Assembly (NCBI RefSeq): GCF_031880315.1
Contig: NZ_CP134771.1
Span: 5,018,501-5,082,500 of the forward strand
Direction: 5' to 3'
Source of the DNA: Pseudomonas baltica
Lineage (GTDB): Bacteria > Pseudomonadota > Gammaproteobacteria > Pseudomonadales > Pseudomonadaceae
DNA: 64,000 nucleotides
Part shown: positions 44,664 through 54,382 of the stretch, piece after piece
How the letters are laid out: every line of letters starts with the position of its first letter
How positions within the stretch are numbered: the first letter of the stretch is position 1
The notes under the pieces: generated by a model
Seen by the model: the letters and a program-made list of their open reading frames with translations, nothing else
What the model was told of the DNA's origin: nothing
The model's database searches: none
Made by a program: the position numbers and the translations under genes

Positions 44664-46043
44664 ATGATCATGGCGAACAAACCCAACCGTAGCAGCCTCA
44701 TCGAGTTCTTCCGTGCTCGCCCGGAGTCCTGGCTGTCCCTTTCCGACCTGGTCCAAGCGTTCGACGTGCCCGAGCGAACCCTGCGCAGCTGGCTCGGCGC
44801 TGCTCTGCAGCAAGGCGATCTCGAATCCCGAGGCAGCACCAAAGCCCGTGCCTACCGCCTCGCTCGGCCCGCTGTGTGGGCAGCGCCGCCGCCATCAGCG
44901 GCCTACGAAGTCCGAGAGTCCGGTACCGAGGCCGTGTTCTCCCCGCGCAGCGCCGAGATCATCCGCCGTGTACGGGGCCCCTTGTTCTCCCGTAATCCAT
45001 GTTCCTATCGCGAAGATTGGCTGCGCGGATACCAGCCAAACATCACCCACTACCTGCGCCCCGAAGACCTGGCCCTGCTCCACGAAAACGGCCGCCGTGC
45101 CAGCGACGAGATGCCGGCCGGCACCTACGCGCGCAAGATCTACAACCGCCTGCTCATCGATCTCTCCTACAACTCCTCGCGCCTGGAAGGCAACACCTAT
45201 TCGCTGGTCGACACCGAGAAGCTGGTGCTGGAAGGCATCGCCGCCGACGGCAAACTCGATATCGAGCGGGTGATGATCCTCAACCACCGCGAGGCTATTC
45301 GCTATCTGGTCGACGGCATCCATTCGCTGGAGGCGACCAGCGACAATATCCGCACCCTGCATTACCTGTTGGCAGAGGGGCTGGTCGCGCCGGGCGAGGC
45401 GGGCAATCTGCGCGATGACGGCGTGCGGATATCGTCCAGCAGTTATATCCCTTGGGAGGGCAAGGCGCGTCTCGAAGGTCAGCTCCATCTCATCGCCAAC
45501 ACTGCCGCCCAGATCCGCGACCCTTTCGAGCAAAGCCTGTTTCTGCTGGCGCATGTGGCCTACCTGCAGGGCTTTATCGACGTCAACAAGCGCACTTCGC
45601 GGATGGCCGCGAATATCCCGCTGGTGCGCTACAACTTGGTGCCATTGTCGTTCGGCTATATCAGCACCGAGGACTACGCCAGCGCGATGATCGCGGTGTA
45701 TGAACTCAACGAGATCGGCCCGCTGGCGGACCTCTATCTGTGGTCGTATATCCGCAGCTGTGGACGTTACGGTGCGGTGGCGGAGTCAGTCGGCATCGAT
45801 ACGCTGCGCGTGTTGCATCGCCAGCAGAGAAGGGCGCTGATCGCTCGCGTCGTCCGAGAACAGCTACACGGTGAGGCGCTGGAAGGGGTGCTGGCAGATG
45901 CGATCAGCTCACTACCACCAGAGCAGCAAGACAAGTTCATCGAGGACACGCGTTACGATCTGCAGCATCTCTCGAACGTGAGCATTGGCGGCATGGGCCT
46001 GACCCGCGCCCAGCTGGAGCAGTGGCTGGCTGAACGCGGATAA
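44664..46043 (+). CDS. winged-helix Fic-family protein with non-canonical Fic motif
   Basis: A 459-residue protein. The N-terminal winged helix (about residues 5–65, SLSDLVQAFDVPERTLRSWLGAALQQGDLESRG) suggests DNA binding. The Fic fold has an upstream inhibitory-type motif SSRLEGN (about 170). The catalytic loop reads LQGFIDVNKRTSRMAAN (about 301–317) where active AMPylators have H-P-F-x-(D/E)-G-N-G-R. The key His is Gln and the GNG is VNK. I recall this FIDVNKRTSR form in other HTH-Fic proteins, so it is a subclass rather than random decay. The upstream repeat array suggests autoregulation. The start MIMANKP is chosen; ATG 44670 is equally possible. Confidence 0.82.
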   Translation: MIMANKPNRSSLIEFFRARPESWLSLSDLVQAFDVPERTLRSWLGAALQQGDLESRGSTKARAYRLARPAVWAAPPPSAAYEVRESGTEAVFSPRSAEIIRRVRGPLFSRNPCSYREDWLRGYQPNITHYLRPEDLALLHENGRRASDEMPAGTYARKIYNRLLIDLSYNSSRLEGNTYSLVDTEKLVLEGIAADGKLDIERVMILNHREAIRYLVDGIHSLEATSDNIRTLHYLLAEGLVAPGEAGNLRDDGVRISSSSYIPWEGKARLEGQLHLIANTAAQIRDPFEQSLFLLAHVAYLQGFIDVNKRTSRMAANIPLVRYNLVPLSFGYISTEDYASAMIAVYELNEIGPLADLYLWSYIRSCGRYGAVAESVGIDTLRVLHRQQRRALIARVVREQLHGEALEGVLADAISSLPPEQQDKFIEDTRYDLQHLSNVSIGGMGLTRAQLEQWLAERG

Positions 46044-46065
46044 CCGGACGGGAAAAATCGCAGGC

Positions 46066-46183
46066 AATAAAAAACCCGCCGAAGCGGGTTCTCCCAAGAC
46101 CATCCCAACATCCTGTCGGTGGCCATCCGGGCCATGGTCGATCGTCCTTGATCCAGCAGCGCTGCCTGCGTTGCTGTTGATGG
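46066..46183 (-). ncRNA. rsmX: RsmX-type regulatory RNA (copy 1)
   Basis: A Gac/Rsm-type small RNA of about 118 nt on the minus strand. Its sequence presents GGA motifs in hairpin loops: GATC-AAGGAC-GATC, GGCC-CGGAT-GGCC and CCGAC-AGGAT-GTTGG. It ends in an intrinsic terminator (AACCCGC-TTCG-GCGGGTT plus T-run). A –10-like TAATCT and a GacA box lie upstream. Such RNAs titrate RsmA/RsmE and relieve translational repression. A second, closely similar copy sits 9 kb away at 55118–55233. Ends are inferred from promoter and terminator. Confidence 0.82.
46071..46092 (-). terminator. intrinsic terminator of rsmX copy 1
   Basis: AACCCGC/GCGGGTT stem with a four-base loop followed on the minus strand by a run of T. 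It also may stop transcription from the Fic gene on the other strand. Confidence 0.85.
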
Positions 46184-46237
46184 GTCTAGATTACTGCTTG
46201 GCCCCTGTGAGCAACAGAGCCAAACACCGCCGCGTCG

Positions 46238-46255
46238 TGTAAGCCTTTGGCTATA
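46238..46255 (-). promoter_or_regulatory. GacA box of rsmX copy 1
   Basis: TGTAAGCCTTTGGCTATA matches the GacA upstream activating sequence (TGTAAG-N6-CTTACA type, with the right arm diverged). It lies 55 bases upstream of the predicted start of the sRNA, the same spacing as in copy 2. Confidence 0.75.
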
Positions 46256-46280
46256 GCGTGTGTCGTCAACCGGCAAGCCC

Positions 46281-47360
46281 TCAGCGCCGCTTGCCGTTAT
46301 CCAGCACCCGCGCGGCGATGTCGTCCAGTGCCACCACCTGATTCACGCCGCCCAGCTTGATCGCCTCGCGGGGCATGCCGAACACCACGCAACTGGCTTC
46401 ATCCTGGGCGAAGGTCTCGGCGCCGGCGTCATACATCTCCTTGAGCCCGCGGGCGCCGTCGTCGCCCATGCCGGTCATGATGATGCCAGTGGCGTTGCGC
46501 CCGGCGAAGCGCGCCACAGAGCGGAACAGCACGTCCACCGAGGGACGATGGCGATTGACGTGGGGGCCGTCCAGCACCTGCACGTGATAGAAGGCGCCGC
46601 TGCGCTTGAGCACCATGTGCTTGCCGCCGGGAGCGATCAGCGCCAGGCCCGGCAGCACGCGGTCGTTGTTACGGGCTTCGCGCACTTCAATGGCGCACAG
46701 GCTGTTGAGCCGCTCGGCAAAGGACGCGGTGAATTTTTCCGGCATGTGCTGGACGATCACCAGCCCTGGGCACACCCTCGGCAAGCGCGTCAGCACTTGC
46801 TCCAGCGCCTGGGTGCCGCCGGTAGAGGTGCCGATGGCGACCAGGCGCTCGGTGGTCTGCGCCATGGCCTGGCCACTGGCCGGCAGGATCACGTCAGCCG
46901 TGCAGCGCGGCGGGGGCGCCACGGCGGGCCGCGGCCGGGCCTGCAATACGCGCAGATTGGCCTTGGCTGCACCGCGTACCGCGCTGAGCAACTCGGCCGC
47001 CGCTTGCTGGAGGAAATCCTTGAGGCCGCTGCGCGGTTTGGTGATGACCTCGACGGCTCCGGCGGCCATGGCCTGCAGCGCGGTTTCGGTGCCTTTTTCG
47101 GTCAGCGACGAGCAGATCACCACCGCAGTGGGGCGCTCGCTCATCAGTTTGCGCAAAAACGTCAGGCCGTCCATGCGCGGCATTTCGATGTCGAGGATGA
47201 TCACGTCGGGCCAGCGCTTGGCCATTTTATCCAGGGCGAACAGCGGATCGCTGGCGGCGCCCAGTACTTCGATATCCGGCTCGCCTTCGAGGATGCCCTG
47301 GATGACCTGACGGACCACGGCCGAATCGTCGACCACCATGACTTTGATCCTGTTCATCAT
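46281..47360 (-). CDS. cheB: chemotaxis protein-glutamate methylesterase
   Basis: A 359-residue CheB. A receiver domain covers residues 1–120 ([14 protein letters not shown]; phosphoacceptor Asp in [12 protein letters not shown], about 57). The methylesterase domain is C-terminal, with catalytic Ser in [12 protein letters not shown] (about 178), His in VQHMPEKFT (about 205) and Asp in [11 protein letters not shown] (about 299). It removes methyl groups from, or deamidates, the receptors. Its ATG overlaps the cheR stop by four bases. It is the last gene of the chemosensory operon. Confidence 0.95.
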   Translation of the reverse strand: MMNRIKVMVVDDSAVVRQVIQGILEGEPDIEVLGAASDPLFALDKMAKRWPDVIILDIEMPRMDGLTFLRKLMSERPTAVVICSSLTEKGTETALQAMAAGAVEVITKPRSGLKDFLQQAAAELLSAVRGAAKANLRVLQARPRPAVAPPPRCTADVILPASGQAMAQTTERLVAIGTSTGGTQALEQVLTRLPRVCPGLVIVQHMPEKFTASFAERLNSLCAIEVREARNNDRVLPGLALIAPGGKHMVLKRSGAFYHVQVLDGPHVNRHRPSVDVLFRSVARFAGRNATGIIMTGMGDDGARGLKEMYDAGAETFAQDEASCVVFGMPREAIKLGGVNQVVALDDIAARVLDNGKRR

Positions 47361-48163
47361 GGTTTGCGGTAGATCGAAGGCGAGATGACGTCGAGGCTGT
47401 CGCACACGCCGTTGAGGCTCTCGGAGTGGCTGACCAGAAAGTATCCGCCGCGGCGCAGGTGCGGCAACAAGCGCTGCACCACTTGGCGCTTGGTGGCCAT
47501 GTCGAAGTAGATCATCACGTTGCGTAGCATGATCACGTCGAATTCGCCCAGGCGCGGCAGCGGTTCGTTGAGGTTGATACGGGTGAACTGCACGCGCTCG
47601 CGCAGGCGCCGTTCCACCAGCAAGGTGCCGGCCTGGCGGCCGATGCCTTTGAGGCAATGGCGGCTGAGCAGGTCGTGGGACAGGTTGCGCGCGCGCTCCA
47701 TGGGGTAGTGGCCGGCGCGGGCCTTGTCGAGCACCTGAGTGCTGATGTCGGAGGCCAGTACTTCCCAGGGGCTGTTGCCCAGGCCGTCGGCCAGGGTCAT
47801 GGCGAGGCTGTAGGGCTCTTCACCGCTGGAGCAGGCGGCGCTCCAGATGCGCAGCGGCCGCGTGCTGGAGGCGTGGGGCAGGACTTGCTCGCGCAGGAAG
47901 TCGAAATGCTTGGGCTCGCGGAAGAAATACGTCTCGTTGGTGGTCAGCATGTCCAGCGCCATCAACGACTCGGCCGCGCCTTCCTGGCTGCTGATCAGGC
48001 GAAAATAATCGCCATAGCTGTTCATCTCGTGATGGCGCAGGCGCTTGGACAAGCGGCCAGCTACCAAGGCTTTTTTCGCCGGGCTCATGTGGATGCCGGC
48101 GGTGGCGTGCAGCCAGGCCTGAAACTGCTGGAATTCCCTGTCCTTCAGGGCGACGCTGTTCAT
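47357..48163 (-). CDS. cheR: chemotaxis protein methyltransferase
   Basis: A 268-residue CheR. An N-terminal helical domain ([24 protein letters not shown]) is followed by the SAM-binding domain ([21 protein letters not shown], about residue 109; LRNVMIYFD, about 213). It methylates receptor glutamates. Translationally coupled to cheW upstream and cheB downstream by four-base overlaps. Confidence 0.95.
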   Translation of the reverse strand: MNSVALKDREFQQFQAWLHATAGIHMSPAKKALVAGRLSKRLRHHEMNSYGDYFRLISSQEGAAESLMALDMLTTNETYFFREPKHFDFLREQVLPHASSTRPLRIWSAACSSGEEPYSLAMTLADGLGNSPWEVLASDISTQVLDKARAGHYPMERARNLSHDLLSRHCLKGIGRQAGTLLVERRLRERVQFTRINLNEPLPRLGEFDVIMLRNVMIYFDMATKRQVVQRLLPHLRRGGYFLVSHSESLNGVCDSLDVISPSIYRKP

Positions 48164-48675
48164 GCGGCGCTGTCTGCGGTGACATTCGACAGCACCGCCA
48201 TGTCCTCGACGCTCAGCACATGATCGACATCCAGAGCGATGACGAATCGCCCGTCGATGCGCGCCATGCCGCTGATGAAGTCGGTACGAATGCGCGAACC
48301 GAAACTGGGCGGCGGCTCGATGGCCTCGGCGGGAATGTCCAGCACCGCCGACACTGCGTCCACCAGCAGGCCGAACACTTGGCGTTCGCCGTCTTCAGCC
48401 TGTACTTCGATGATCACCGTGCAACTGCGGCGGCTGATCTTCGAGCGCGGCTGGCCGAAGCGCGCCGCCAGATCGACCACCGGCACTACGGCGCCGCGCA
48501 GGTTGATCACGCCACGCACGTAGTCGGGCATCATCGGCACCACGGTGAGCTGGCCGAACTCGATGATCTCCTTGATGCCCGGGATCGCCAGGGCGAACAG
48601 TTCGTCGCCCAGGGTGAAGGTCAGGTATTGGTTGTCCTGGCTATCGCTGGCCGGGATTTTCTCGGCGGTACTCAT
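48160..48675 (-). CDS. cheW: chemotaxis coupling protein
   Basis: A 171-residue CheW domain protein (QYLTFTLGDELFALAIPGIKEII; MPDYVRGVINLRGAVVPVVDLAARFG near residue 55; GLLVDAVSAVLDI). It bridges receptors and CheA. It overlaps cheR by four bases and follows the second receptor gene by 10 bases. Confidence 0.95.
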   Translation of the reverse strand: MSTAEKIPASDSQDNQYLTFTLGDELFALAIPGIKEIIEFGQLTVVPMMPDYVRGVINLRGAVVPVVDLAARFGQPRSKISRRSCTVIIEVQAEDGERQVFGLLVDAVSAVLDIPAEAIEPPPSFGSRIRTDFISGMARIDGRFVIALDVDHVLSVEDMAVLSNVTADSAA

Positions 48676-48685
48676 GGTCGCGCCC

Positions 48686-50317
48686 TCAGAAGTGGGTGAA
48701 TTCGGCTTCGTTGAGTTCCAGTGCCGGCTGCGCGGCCCGGGGCTTGGCGCGTGCCGGGGCAGGGCGCTGAAGCTGCGTGCGCGGGCGGGTCATGGGCGCC
48801 GTTTCGCTGCTTTCGGACTCTAGCGTGAAGAAGGCCATGGCGCGTTGCAGTTGCTCGGCCTGGCTGCTCATTTCCTCGGCGGTGGCGGCTAGTTCCTCGC
48901 TGCTCGAAGCGTTCTGCTGGGTCACCTGATTGAGCTGGACCATGGCAATGTTGATCTGCGCCACGCCCGCGGCTTGTTCTTCGGACGCCGCGCTGATTTC
49001 CTGGACCAGATCGGAGGTCTTGGTAATCGACGGCACCATTTCGCCGAGCAAGGCGCCGGCGCGTTCGGCCAGGTCGACACTGCTGGTCGACAGTTCGCCG
49101 ATCTCCTGCGCGGCGATCTGGCTGCGTTCGGCCAGTTTGCGCACTTCGGCGGCGACCACGGCAAAGCCTTTGCCATGCTCCCCGGCACGGGCGGCCTCGA
49201 TGGCGGCGTTGAGGGCCAGCAGGTTGGTCTGGTAGGCGATGTCGTCGATGATGCCGATGCGCTGGGCGATCTTCTTCATGGCGGCGACGGTCTGATCCAC
49301 TGATTTGCCGCCTTCGCCGGCTTCGCGCGCGGCCTTGCTGGCCATGCCGTCGGTGACCTTGGCGTTGTCGGTGTTCTGGTTGATGCTGGCGCTCATCTGC
49401 TCGATCGAGGCGCTGGTTTCCTCGACGCTGGCAGCCTGCTCGCTGGTGGCCTGGCTCATCGATTGAGCGGTGGCGCTGACCTCTTCGGAAGCACTGGCCA
49501 GGCCGTCGGCGGCGTGACGCACTTCACCGATGATGCGTGACAGCTTGCCGACCATGTTCTGCATCGCGCCGACCAACTGGCCGGTTTCATCACGGCTGGT
49601 GACGTCGAGACGCGCGGTGAGGTCGCCGTCGGCCAGGCGCTGGGCCATTTCTGCGGCCTGCTTGAGCGGACGGGAGATGATCCGCGACACGAACCAGGCC
49701 ATGAACAGGCCCAGCAGCAGCGCGACGATCAGCACGCTGACGATGGCCACGCGGGCACTGGCGTACACCCGGTCACCCTCGGCGCTGGCAGCGCCTGCGC
49801 CGTCGTCGTTGAGCTGGACCAGCCGCGCCAAGGTGTCGGAGATCCGGTCGAACACCACTTTGGACTCGCCGTTGAGCAATGTCCGCGCCTGCTCCACTTG
49901 ATCCTGGCGGGAAAGCTCCAGCAAGGTTTTGCTGAGGTTGTAGTAGCTGGTCATGTCGGCGCTGACCGAATCGTAGAGCTGGCGTTCTTCGGGGCTGCTG
50001 ATCAGAGCGCCGTACTGCTCCAGGCGTTTTTGCGTATCCGCGTGCGATTGCCCTATCTGGGTTTCGATGCTGGCTTTGTCCTTGTCCTCTGACAGCACGT
50101 GCCGCGCTTCGCGGGTGCGGTACTGCGCCATATAGAAACGCATGCCGGACGCCGTGCGCATCGACGGGATCCAGTTTTCTTTCATCTCGGTCGAGGTGTC
50201 GTTGACCTTGGCCAACTCGATGATGGAGAACGCGCCCATGACGACTGTGAGCGACAGCACGGCAATGAACGAGGTCAGCAGCTTGGTGGAGATTTTCAGG
50301 TTGTAGAACCATTGCAT
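48686..50317 (-). CDS. methyl-accepting chemotaxis protein (4HB sensor, HAMP)
   Basis: A 543-residue transmembrane receptor. TM1 is at about residues 10–30; a periplasmic four-helix-bundle sensor with [28 protein letters not shown] spans about 31–190. TM2 ([21 protein letters not shown]) is at about 190–211, followed by HAMP (about 212–265). The cytoplasmic hairpin carries the signature [26 protein letters not shown] near 370. It ends in a short basic tail with …AEFTHF. Ligand unknown. Part of the che operon. Confidence 0.92.
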   Translation of the reverse strand: MQWFYNLKISTKLLTSFIAVLSLTVVMGAFSIIELAKVNDTSTEMKENWIPSMRTASGMRFYMAQYRTREARHVLSEDKDKASIETQIGQSHADTQKRLEQYGALISSPEERQLYDSVSADMTSYYNLSKTLLELSRQDQVEQARTLLNGESKVVFDRISDTLARLVQLNDDGAGAASAEGDRVYASARVAIVSVLIVALLLGLFMAWFVSRIISRPLKQAAEMAQRLADGDLTARLDVTSRDETGQLVGAMQNMVGKLSRIIGEVRHAADGLASASEEVSATAQSMSQATSEQAASVEETSASIEQMSASINQNTDNAKVTDGMASKAAREAGEGGKSVDQTVAAMKKIAQRIGIIDDIAYQTNLLALNAAIEAARAGEHGKGFAVVAAEVRKLAERSQIAAQEIGELSTSSVDLAERAGALLGEMVPSITKTSDLVQEISAASEEQAAGVAQINIAMVQLNQVTQQNASSSEELAATAEEMSSQAEQLQRAMAFFTLESESSETAPMTRPRTQLQRPAPARAKPRAAQPALELNEAEFTHF

Positions 50318-50344
50318 GATGAACGTCCTTGGGACTAGCCCGGC

Positions 50345-52456
50345 CTAGAAGGTGTTGCGAGTAAGAGAGGAGTGTTCGATCGGGCGCGGCCTGTGCTGGC
50401 TGTGCTGTTCGATCAAGTTCTTGAGCAAGGCGGGAATGTCGAGGATCAAGGCCACGCTGCCGTTGCCCAGGATGCTTGACCCGCTGATGCCGCGCAGGCC
50501 GCCGAACAGCGGTCCGAGCGGTTTGATGACAGTCTGGTGTTCGCCCATCAGGCGATCGACCACCAAGCCGGCTTTCTGGCCTTGGGCCTTGACTACCACC
50601 ACGTTTTCCCGGCGCGGCAGGTCGCCGTCCAGCGCCAGGTGTTCACGCAGGAACACCAGCGGCAGGACTTCGCCACGCAGGTCGATATGGCCCCGCTCGC
50701 GCAGGGTGTCGCGCTGCCCGTGGGGCAGTTCGATGCATTCGTGCACCACGTCCAGCGGCACCACGAAGCCGCCGCTGGCCACTTCCACCAGCAGGCCGCT
50801 GATCATCGCCAGTGTCAGGGGCAGGCGGATGCGCACCGTGGTGCCCAGGCCCGGCTGGCTGTAGAGGTCGATGCTGCCGCGCAGGCTGGTGATGTTGCGC
50901 TTGACCACGTCCATGCCGACGCCGCGCCCGGACAGATTGGTGACGGCTTCGGCAGTGGAAAACCCCGGTTCGAAAATCAGGTTGAGCAGTTCGCGCTCGC
51001 TGGGCTCCACGGCGCCGATCAAGCCCTTGTCGCGGGCCTTGGCGAGGATGCGCTGGCGGTTGAGGCCGGCACCGTCGTCGATCAGCTCCAGGACGATGCT
51101 GCCCGAATCATGGAAGGCATTGAGGTGCAGGGTGCCACGGGCGGGCTTGCCGGCCGCGACTCGTACGTCGGGGGCTTCGATGCCGTGGTCCATGGCGTTG
51201 CGCAGCAGGTGCATCAGCGGGTCGCCGATGCGTTCGACCAAGGCTTTGTCGAGCTCGGTGTCGGCGCCGCTGATGACCAGTTCGATGTCTTTGCCGAGTT
51301 CTTCGCTGACGTCGCGCACCACCCGCTGGAAGCGGTTGAAGGTGTCACCGATCGGCACCATGCGCATGGCCAGGGCGCCATCGAGCAGCTGTTCGACGAG
51401 GCTGGCGACCACCGACGTGGCTTCGCGCAGGTGTTCGTCGCCTTGTTCGCGGGCCAGCAGCTGAGCGCCGGCACTGGCCGTGATCAGTTCGCCAGCCAGG
51501 TCGATCAGGGTTTCCAGCTGGTCGGCGCGCACGCGGATAAAACGCTGGCTCTTCACCTCTCCAGTGGCTTTGTCCGGGCTGCTTGGCGCGGTGGGGTGTT
51601 CGTTCAGGAGAGTCGGCGAGGGCTCGCGCAGGTCATCGGCGCTGACCGTGCCACAGCGCACCAGGGCGTCGGTCAGCCACGGCGCCTCGGCGCCCATGTC
51701 CTGCAGCCATTGGCGATAGTGGGCAGCGGATGTGTCGGGGGCGAAGATGAACAGGCGGCAATCGTCGCGCACGAATTCGAAGGCTTCGGCGAGGGTCGCT
51801 TCATCGTGTTCGGACAGCAGCCTGATCTCGAAACCCAGGTAGCAGGTCTCGGCATCCATGTGCGCGGCGGGCGGCAGCTGTTCGGCGCAGGTGACCACAC
51901 CCAGCAGTTCGCCCAGGGTGGCCAGGTAGCGCAGGAAGGACAGCGGGTCCATGCCGTTGCGCAACATGTCGGGGCCGAAGCGTACCGAGATATGCCAGGC
52001 GGCTTCGGTTTGCAGCGCGGCGTGGGTCAGGGCCGGCGCGGCGGGGTGCTCGGGTTGTGCCTGACGATAGCGGTTCAGGCGCTCACGCAACTGCCCTTCG
52101 TGGCTGAGGCTTTGCGCGGTGAGCGTCGAGCGCTGCACCGCGACCACCTCGACCAGTTCCAGCAGATGGTCGTTGCACTCCAGCATCAGGGCGATCAGTT
52201 CACGGTTGGCCTGCACCTGGCCGTCACGTAGCCGATCCAGCACGTCCTCGACCACATGGGCGAAGCTGACGATGGAGTCCAGTGCGAACAGGCCGGCCGA
52301 GCCTTTGATGGTGTGCGCTGCGCGAAAGATGCTGGCCAGTTGGTCGGCATCCTCGGGCGTGTGTTCGAGTTGCAGCAGGGATTGCTCCATGTCCTGCAAC
52401 AGTTCGCGCGCTTCGGCGATAAATGTCTGCAGGGCCTGTTCGAGGTCGATATTCAC
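50345..52456 (-). CDS. cheA: chemotaxis histidine kinase
   Basis: A 703-residue CheA starting at a GTG (VNIDLEQALQTF) with AGGAC about 10 bases upstream. Domains in order: Hpt with phosphoacceptor His in RAAHTIKGSAGLF (about residue 48); a P2-like region (about 160–280); dimerisation; HATPase with HLLRNAMDHGIEAP (about 415) and GRGVGMDVVKRNI (about 510); and a CheW-like C-terminal domain. It phosphorylates the operon's CheY and CheB. All key kinase motifs are present. Confidence 0.95.
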   Translation of the reverse strand: MNIDLEQALQTFIAEARELLQDMEQSLLQLEHTPEDADQLASIFRAAHTIKGSAGLFALDSIVSFAHVVEDVLDRLRDGQVQANRELIALMLECNDHLLELVEVVAVQRSTLTAQSLSHEGQLRERLNRYRQAQPEHPAAPALTHAALQTEAAWHISVRFGPDMLRNGMDPLSFLRYLATLGELLGVVTCAEQLPPAAHMDAETCYLGFEIRLLSEHDEATLAEAFEFVRDDCRLFIFAPDTSAAHYRQWLQDMGAEAPWLTDALVRCGTVSADDLREPSPTLLNEHPTAPSSPDKATGEVKSQRFIRVRADQLETLIDLAGELITASAGAQLLAREQGDEHLREATSVVASLVEQLLDGALAMRMVPIGDTFNRFQRVVRDVSEELGKDIELVISGADTELDKALVERIGDPLMHLLRNAMDHGIEAPDVRVAAGKPARGTLHLNAFHDSGSIVLELIDDGAGLNRQRILAKARDKGLIGAVEPSERELLNLIFEPGFSTAEAVTNLSGRGVGMDVVKRNITSLRGSIDLYSQPGLGTTVRIRLPLTLAMISGLLVEVASGGFVVPLDVVHECIELPHGQRDTLRERGHIDLRGEVLPLVFLREHLALDGDLPRRENVVVVKAQGQKAGLVVDRLMGEHQTVIKPLGPLFGGLRGISGSSILGNGSVALILDIPALLKNLIEQHSQHRPRPIEHSSLTRNTF

Positions 52457-52512
52457 GGCGGCTGTCCTGTCAAAGGGCGTGTCGGGCCCGGTTTCCTTGG
52501 TCCTGGGAGGTC

Positions 52513-52812
52513 TTAATGCGCCGAGCTGAAGTGTGCGGTGAGCTGACACAGGCTCAGTACCTGCTCCACCGCAGGGCTCTGCGCCACCAGCTGCAGGCTG
52601 GCACCGGCGGCGTGCAGTTCGCGGTGCGCGAGCAGCAACAGTTGCAGGCCGGCGCCGTCCATTTCCGCCACGTCGGTCAGGTCCAGCTGCCAGCTTTGCG
52701 CGTCGGTGAGCCAGGGCAGCCACAGGGCCGCCAGCTCGGCGGCGCTGTAGATGGTCATCTCGCCGCGCACGGCCATGTGGGTGACGCCTTCCAGGCTGTT
52801 GGCGGTGATCAT
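52513..52812 (-). CDS. STAS-domain protein
   Basis: A 99-residue STAS domain (MAVRGEMTIYSAAELAALWLPWL; LDLTDVAEMDGAGLQLLLLAHRELHAAG with a serine/threonine-type site replaced by Asp-Gly in EMDGAG). Such domains act as anti-anti-sigma factors or binding modules in some chemosensory and phosphorelay clusters. Its ATG overlaps the CheY-like gene by four bases and it precedes cheA by 56 bp, so it belongs to the pathway. Normally the phosphorylated residue is Ser at the D-S-[SA]-G loop; here that position reads Gly, so phosphorylation-dependent switching is doubtful. Confidence 0.8.
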   Translation of the reverse strand: MITANSLEGVTHMAVRGEMTIYSAAELAALWLPWLTDAQSWQLDLTDVAEMDGAGLQLLLLAHRELHAAGASLQLVAQSPAVEQVLSLCQLTAHFSSAH

Positions 52813-53177
52813 GGCAGGATCAACTTGGCGACCGCTGCCATCATCTGCGCCGGCTGGAAAGGCTTGACCACCCATGCCCGAGCGCCGGCGGCCTGGCCTT
52901 CCTGTTTGCGGCTTTCCTGGGATTCGGTGGTGAGCATGATGATTGGCGTGAACTTGTACGCGGCGAGCTTTTTCACCTCCTTGACGAAGGTGATGCCGTC
53001 CATGTTCGGCATGTTCACGTCGCTGATCATCAGGTGCACTTTCTGCCCCGTGAGTTTGCTCAGTGCATCCTTGCCGTCGCAGGCTTCGAGCACGTCGTAA
53101 CCCGCGCCCTTGAGCGCGATCCCGACGACCTGGCGAATGCTCGCCGAGTCATCGACCACCAATACGGTCTTGGCCAT
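52809..53177 (-). CDS. CheY-like response regulator
   Basis: A 122-residue single receiver domain. The acidic pair is in VLVVDDSASIRQVVG, the phosphoacceptor Asp in LMISDVNMPNMDG (about residue 53), the Thr in IIMLTTES (about 83) and the Lys in WVVKPFQ (about 105). It is the likely output of the operon's CheA; target not identifiable. Follows the first receptor gene by 11 bases. Confidence 0.93.
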   Translation of the reverse strand: MAKTVLVVDDSASIRQVVGIALKGAGYDVLEACDGKDALSKLTGQKVHLMISDVNMPNMDGITFVKEVKKLAAYKFTPIIMLTTESQESRKQEGQAAGARAWVVKPFQPAQMMAAVAKLILP

Positions 53178-53188
53178 TAGTCCTCTCC

Positions 53189-54382
53189 TTAGAAGAATGT
53201 GATTGCGTGTTCGTCGGCGGCCTTGGCGGCGCTGCCGTGATGATTCTGGCGTTGTTCGCGCATGGCGTAGCCGCGCTCCATGTCGGCCATCCACGCGCGG
53301 ATGTCCAACACCAATGGCTGGCCGCGCTGCTCGGCCTGTTGCAGTTCGTCGTGCAGGTGGTTCATGCGTTCGCGCACCTGGGCGAGGATCTGGCTGACGC
53401 GATCCTGGAACTGCAGCGCGACCAGCACCTGGCTGATTTCCTCGCCGATGCCGGCACTTTCGTTGAGCAGGCCGTCGGCCGAGTCGCGCAACTGGCCGGT
53501 AATGGTGCCAAACCGTGCGAGCACGCTTTCGATGGTGTTCTGCGAGGCGCTGACGCTGTCGTGGCTGCGCTCGCTGCTCTGGCCGGCGACCTCTACGAGG
53601 CGGGTGATGGCGCCGTTGATGATGTCGACCTTGGCGGACATCTTCTGCCCGGTCTCGCTGGACTGGCTGGACAGGGTGCGCACGGCATCGGCCACTACCG
53701 CGAATCCGCGCCCGGCTTCTCCGGCTCGGGCAGCCTCGATGGCGGCATTGAGCGCCAGCAGGTTGGTCTGCGCGGCGATCGCCGCCACATCGGCCGCCAT
53801 GGCCCGCAACTCGCCGGTGTAGGCGGTGAGGTTGCTGACCTCGCCGAGCATCTCGTCGCGGCTCTGTTGGGCGATACGCAGCGACTCGACCACTTGATAC
53901 AGCTCGCTTTCGCTGGCGCTGAGCCCGCCCGCGCTATCGGCGCCATTGCCGGCGGCAGCCTGGGAGGCCTGCACGGTGTGATCCAGGCGCCCGGAAATAT
54001 CCACGAAGCGGGCGGTCAGGTCGTTGATCGCGTGCTCGGTCTGGTCCCGCGAGGTATCGATTTGCCGCATCCAGATGGGCAAGGCTTGCTGAAACAGGCT
54101 TTCGGCCACCGGCCGCGCCGCGTTTTCGTGCAGTTGGGCGTGGGCGTCGCTCAGTGCTTGCAATCGGGCTTGGCCTTGGTGCTCGGCATTGCGTACCTGC
54201 CACAGCGAATAAACACTGGCGGCCAAGGTCGGCACGAGCGTGCAGCCTGCCACCAGCCACCAGGAAAAAGCGCCGCCGGCCTGGGTCGACAGTACTGCAC
54301 CCGCCAGGACCCCTGCGGCGATACCGGGGAGGATGACAGCAGCGGGATTGGCTTTGCGGATGGGAGTCATAAGGGCGTCCAT
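53189..54382 (-). CDS. short methyl-accepting chemotaxis protein without periplasmic domain
   Basis: A 397-residue receptor. Two adjacent hydrophobic helices near the N-terminus (about residues 14–32 and 38–62) leave no periplasmic sensor. A helical region (about 65–170) leads to a signalling hairpin ([26 protein letters not shown], about 210–236). The end …DEHAITFF resembles the tail of the other receptor (…EAEFTHF). It probably senses from the cytoplasm or membrane. First gene of the che operon, with a FliA-like promoter about 42 bases upstream. Confidence 0.88.
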   Translation of the reverse strand: MDALMTPIRKANPAAVILPGIAAGVLAGAVLSTQAGGAFSWWLVAGCTLVPTLAASVYSLWQVRNAEHQGQARLQALSDAHAQLHENAARPVAESLFQQALPIWMRQIDTSRDQTEHAINDLTARFVDISGRLDHTVQASQAAAGNGADSAGGLSASESELYQVVESLRIAQQSRDEMLGEVSNLTAYTGELRAMAADVAAIAAQTNLLALNAAIEAARAGEAGRGFAVVADAVRTLSSQSSETGQKMSAKVDIINGAITRLVEVAGQSSERSHDSVSASQNTIESVLARFGTITGQLRDSADGLLNESAGIGEEISQVLVALQFQDRVSQILAQVRERMNHLHDELQQAEQRGQPLVLDIRAWMADMERGYAMREQRQNHHGSAAKAADEHAITFF

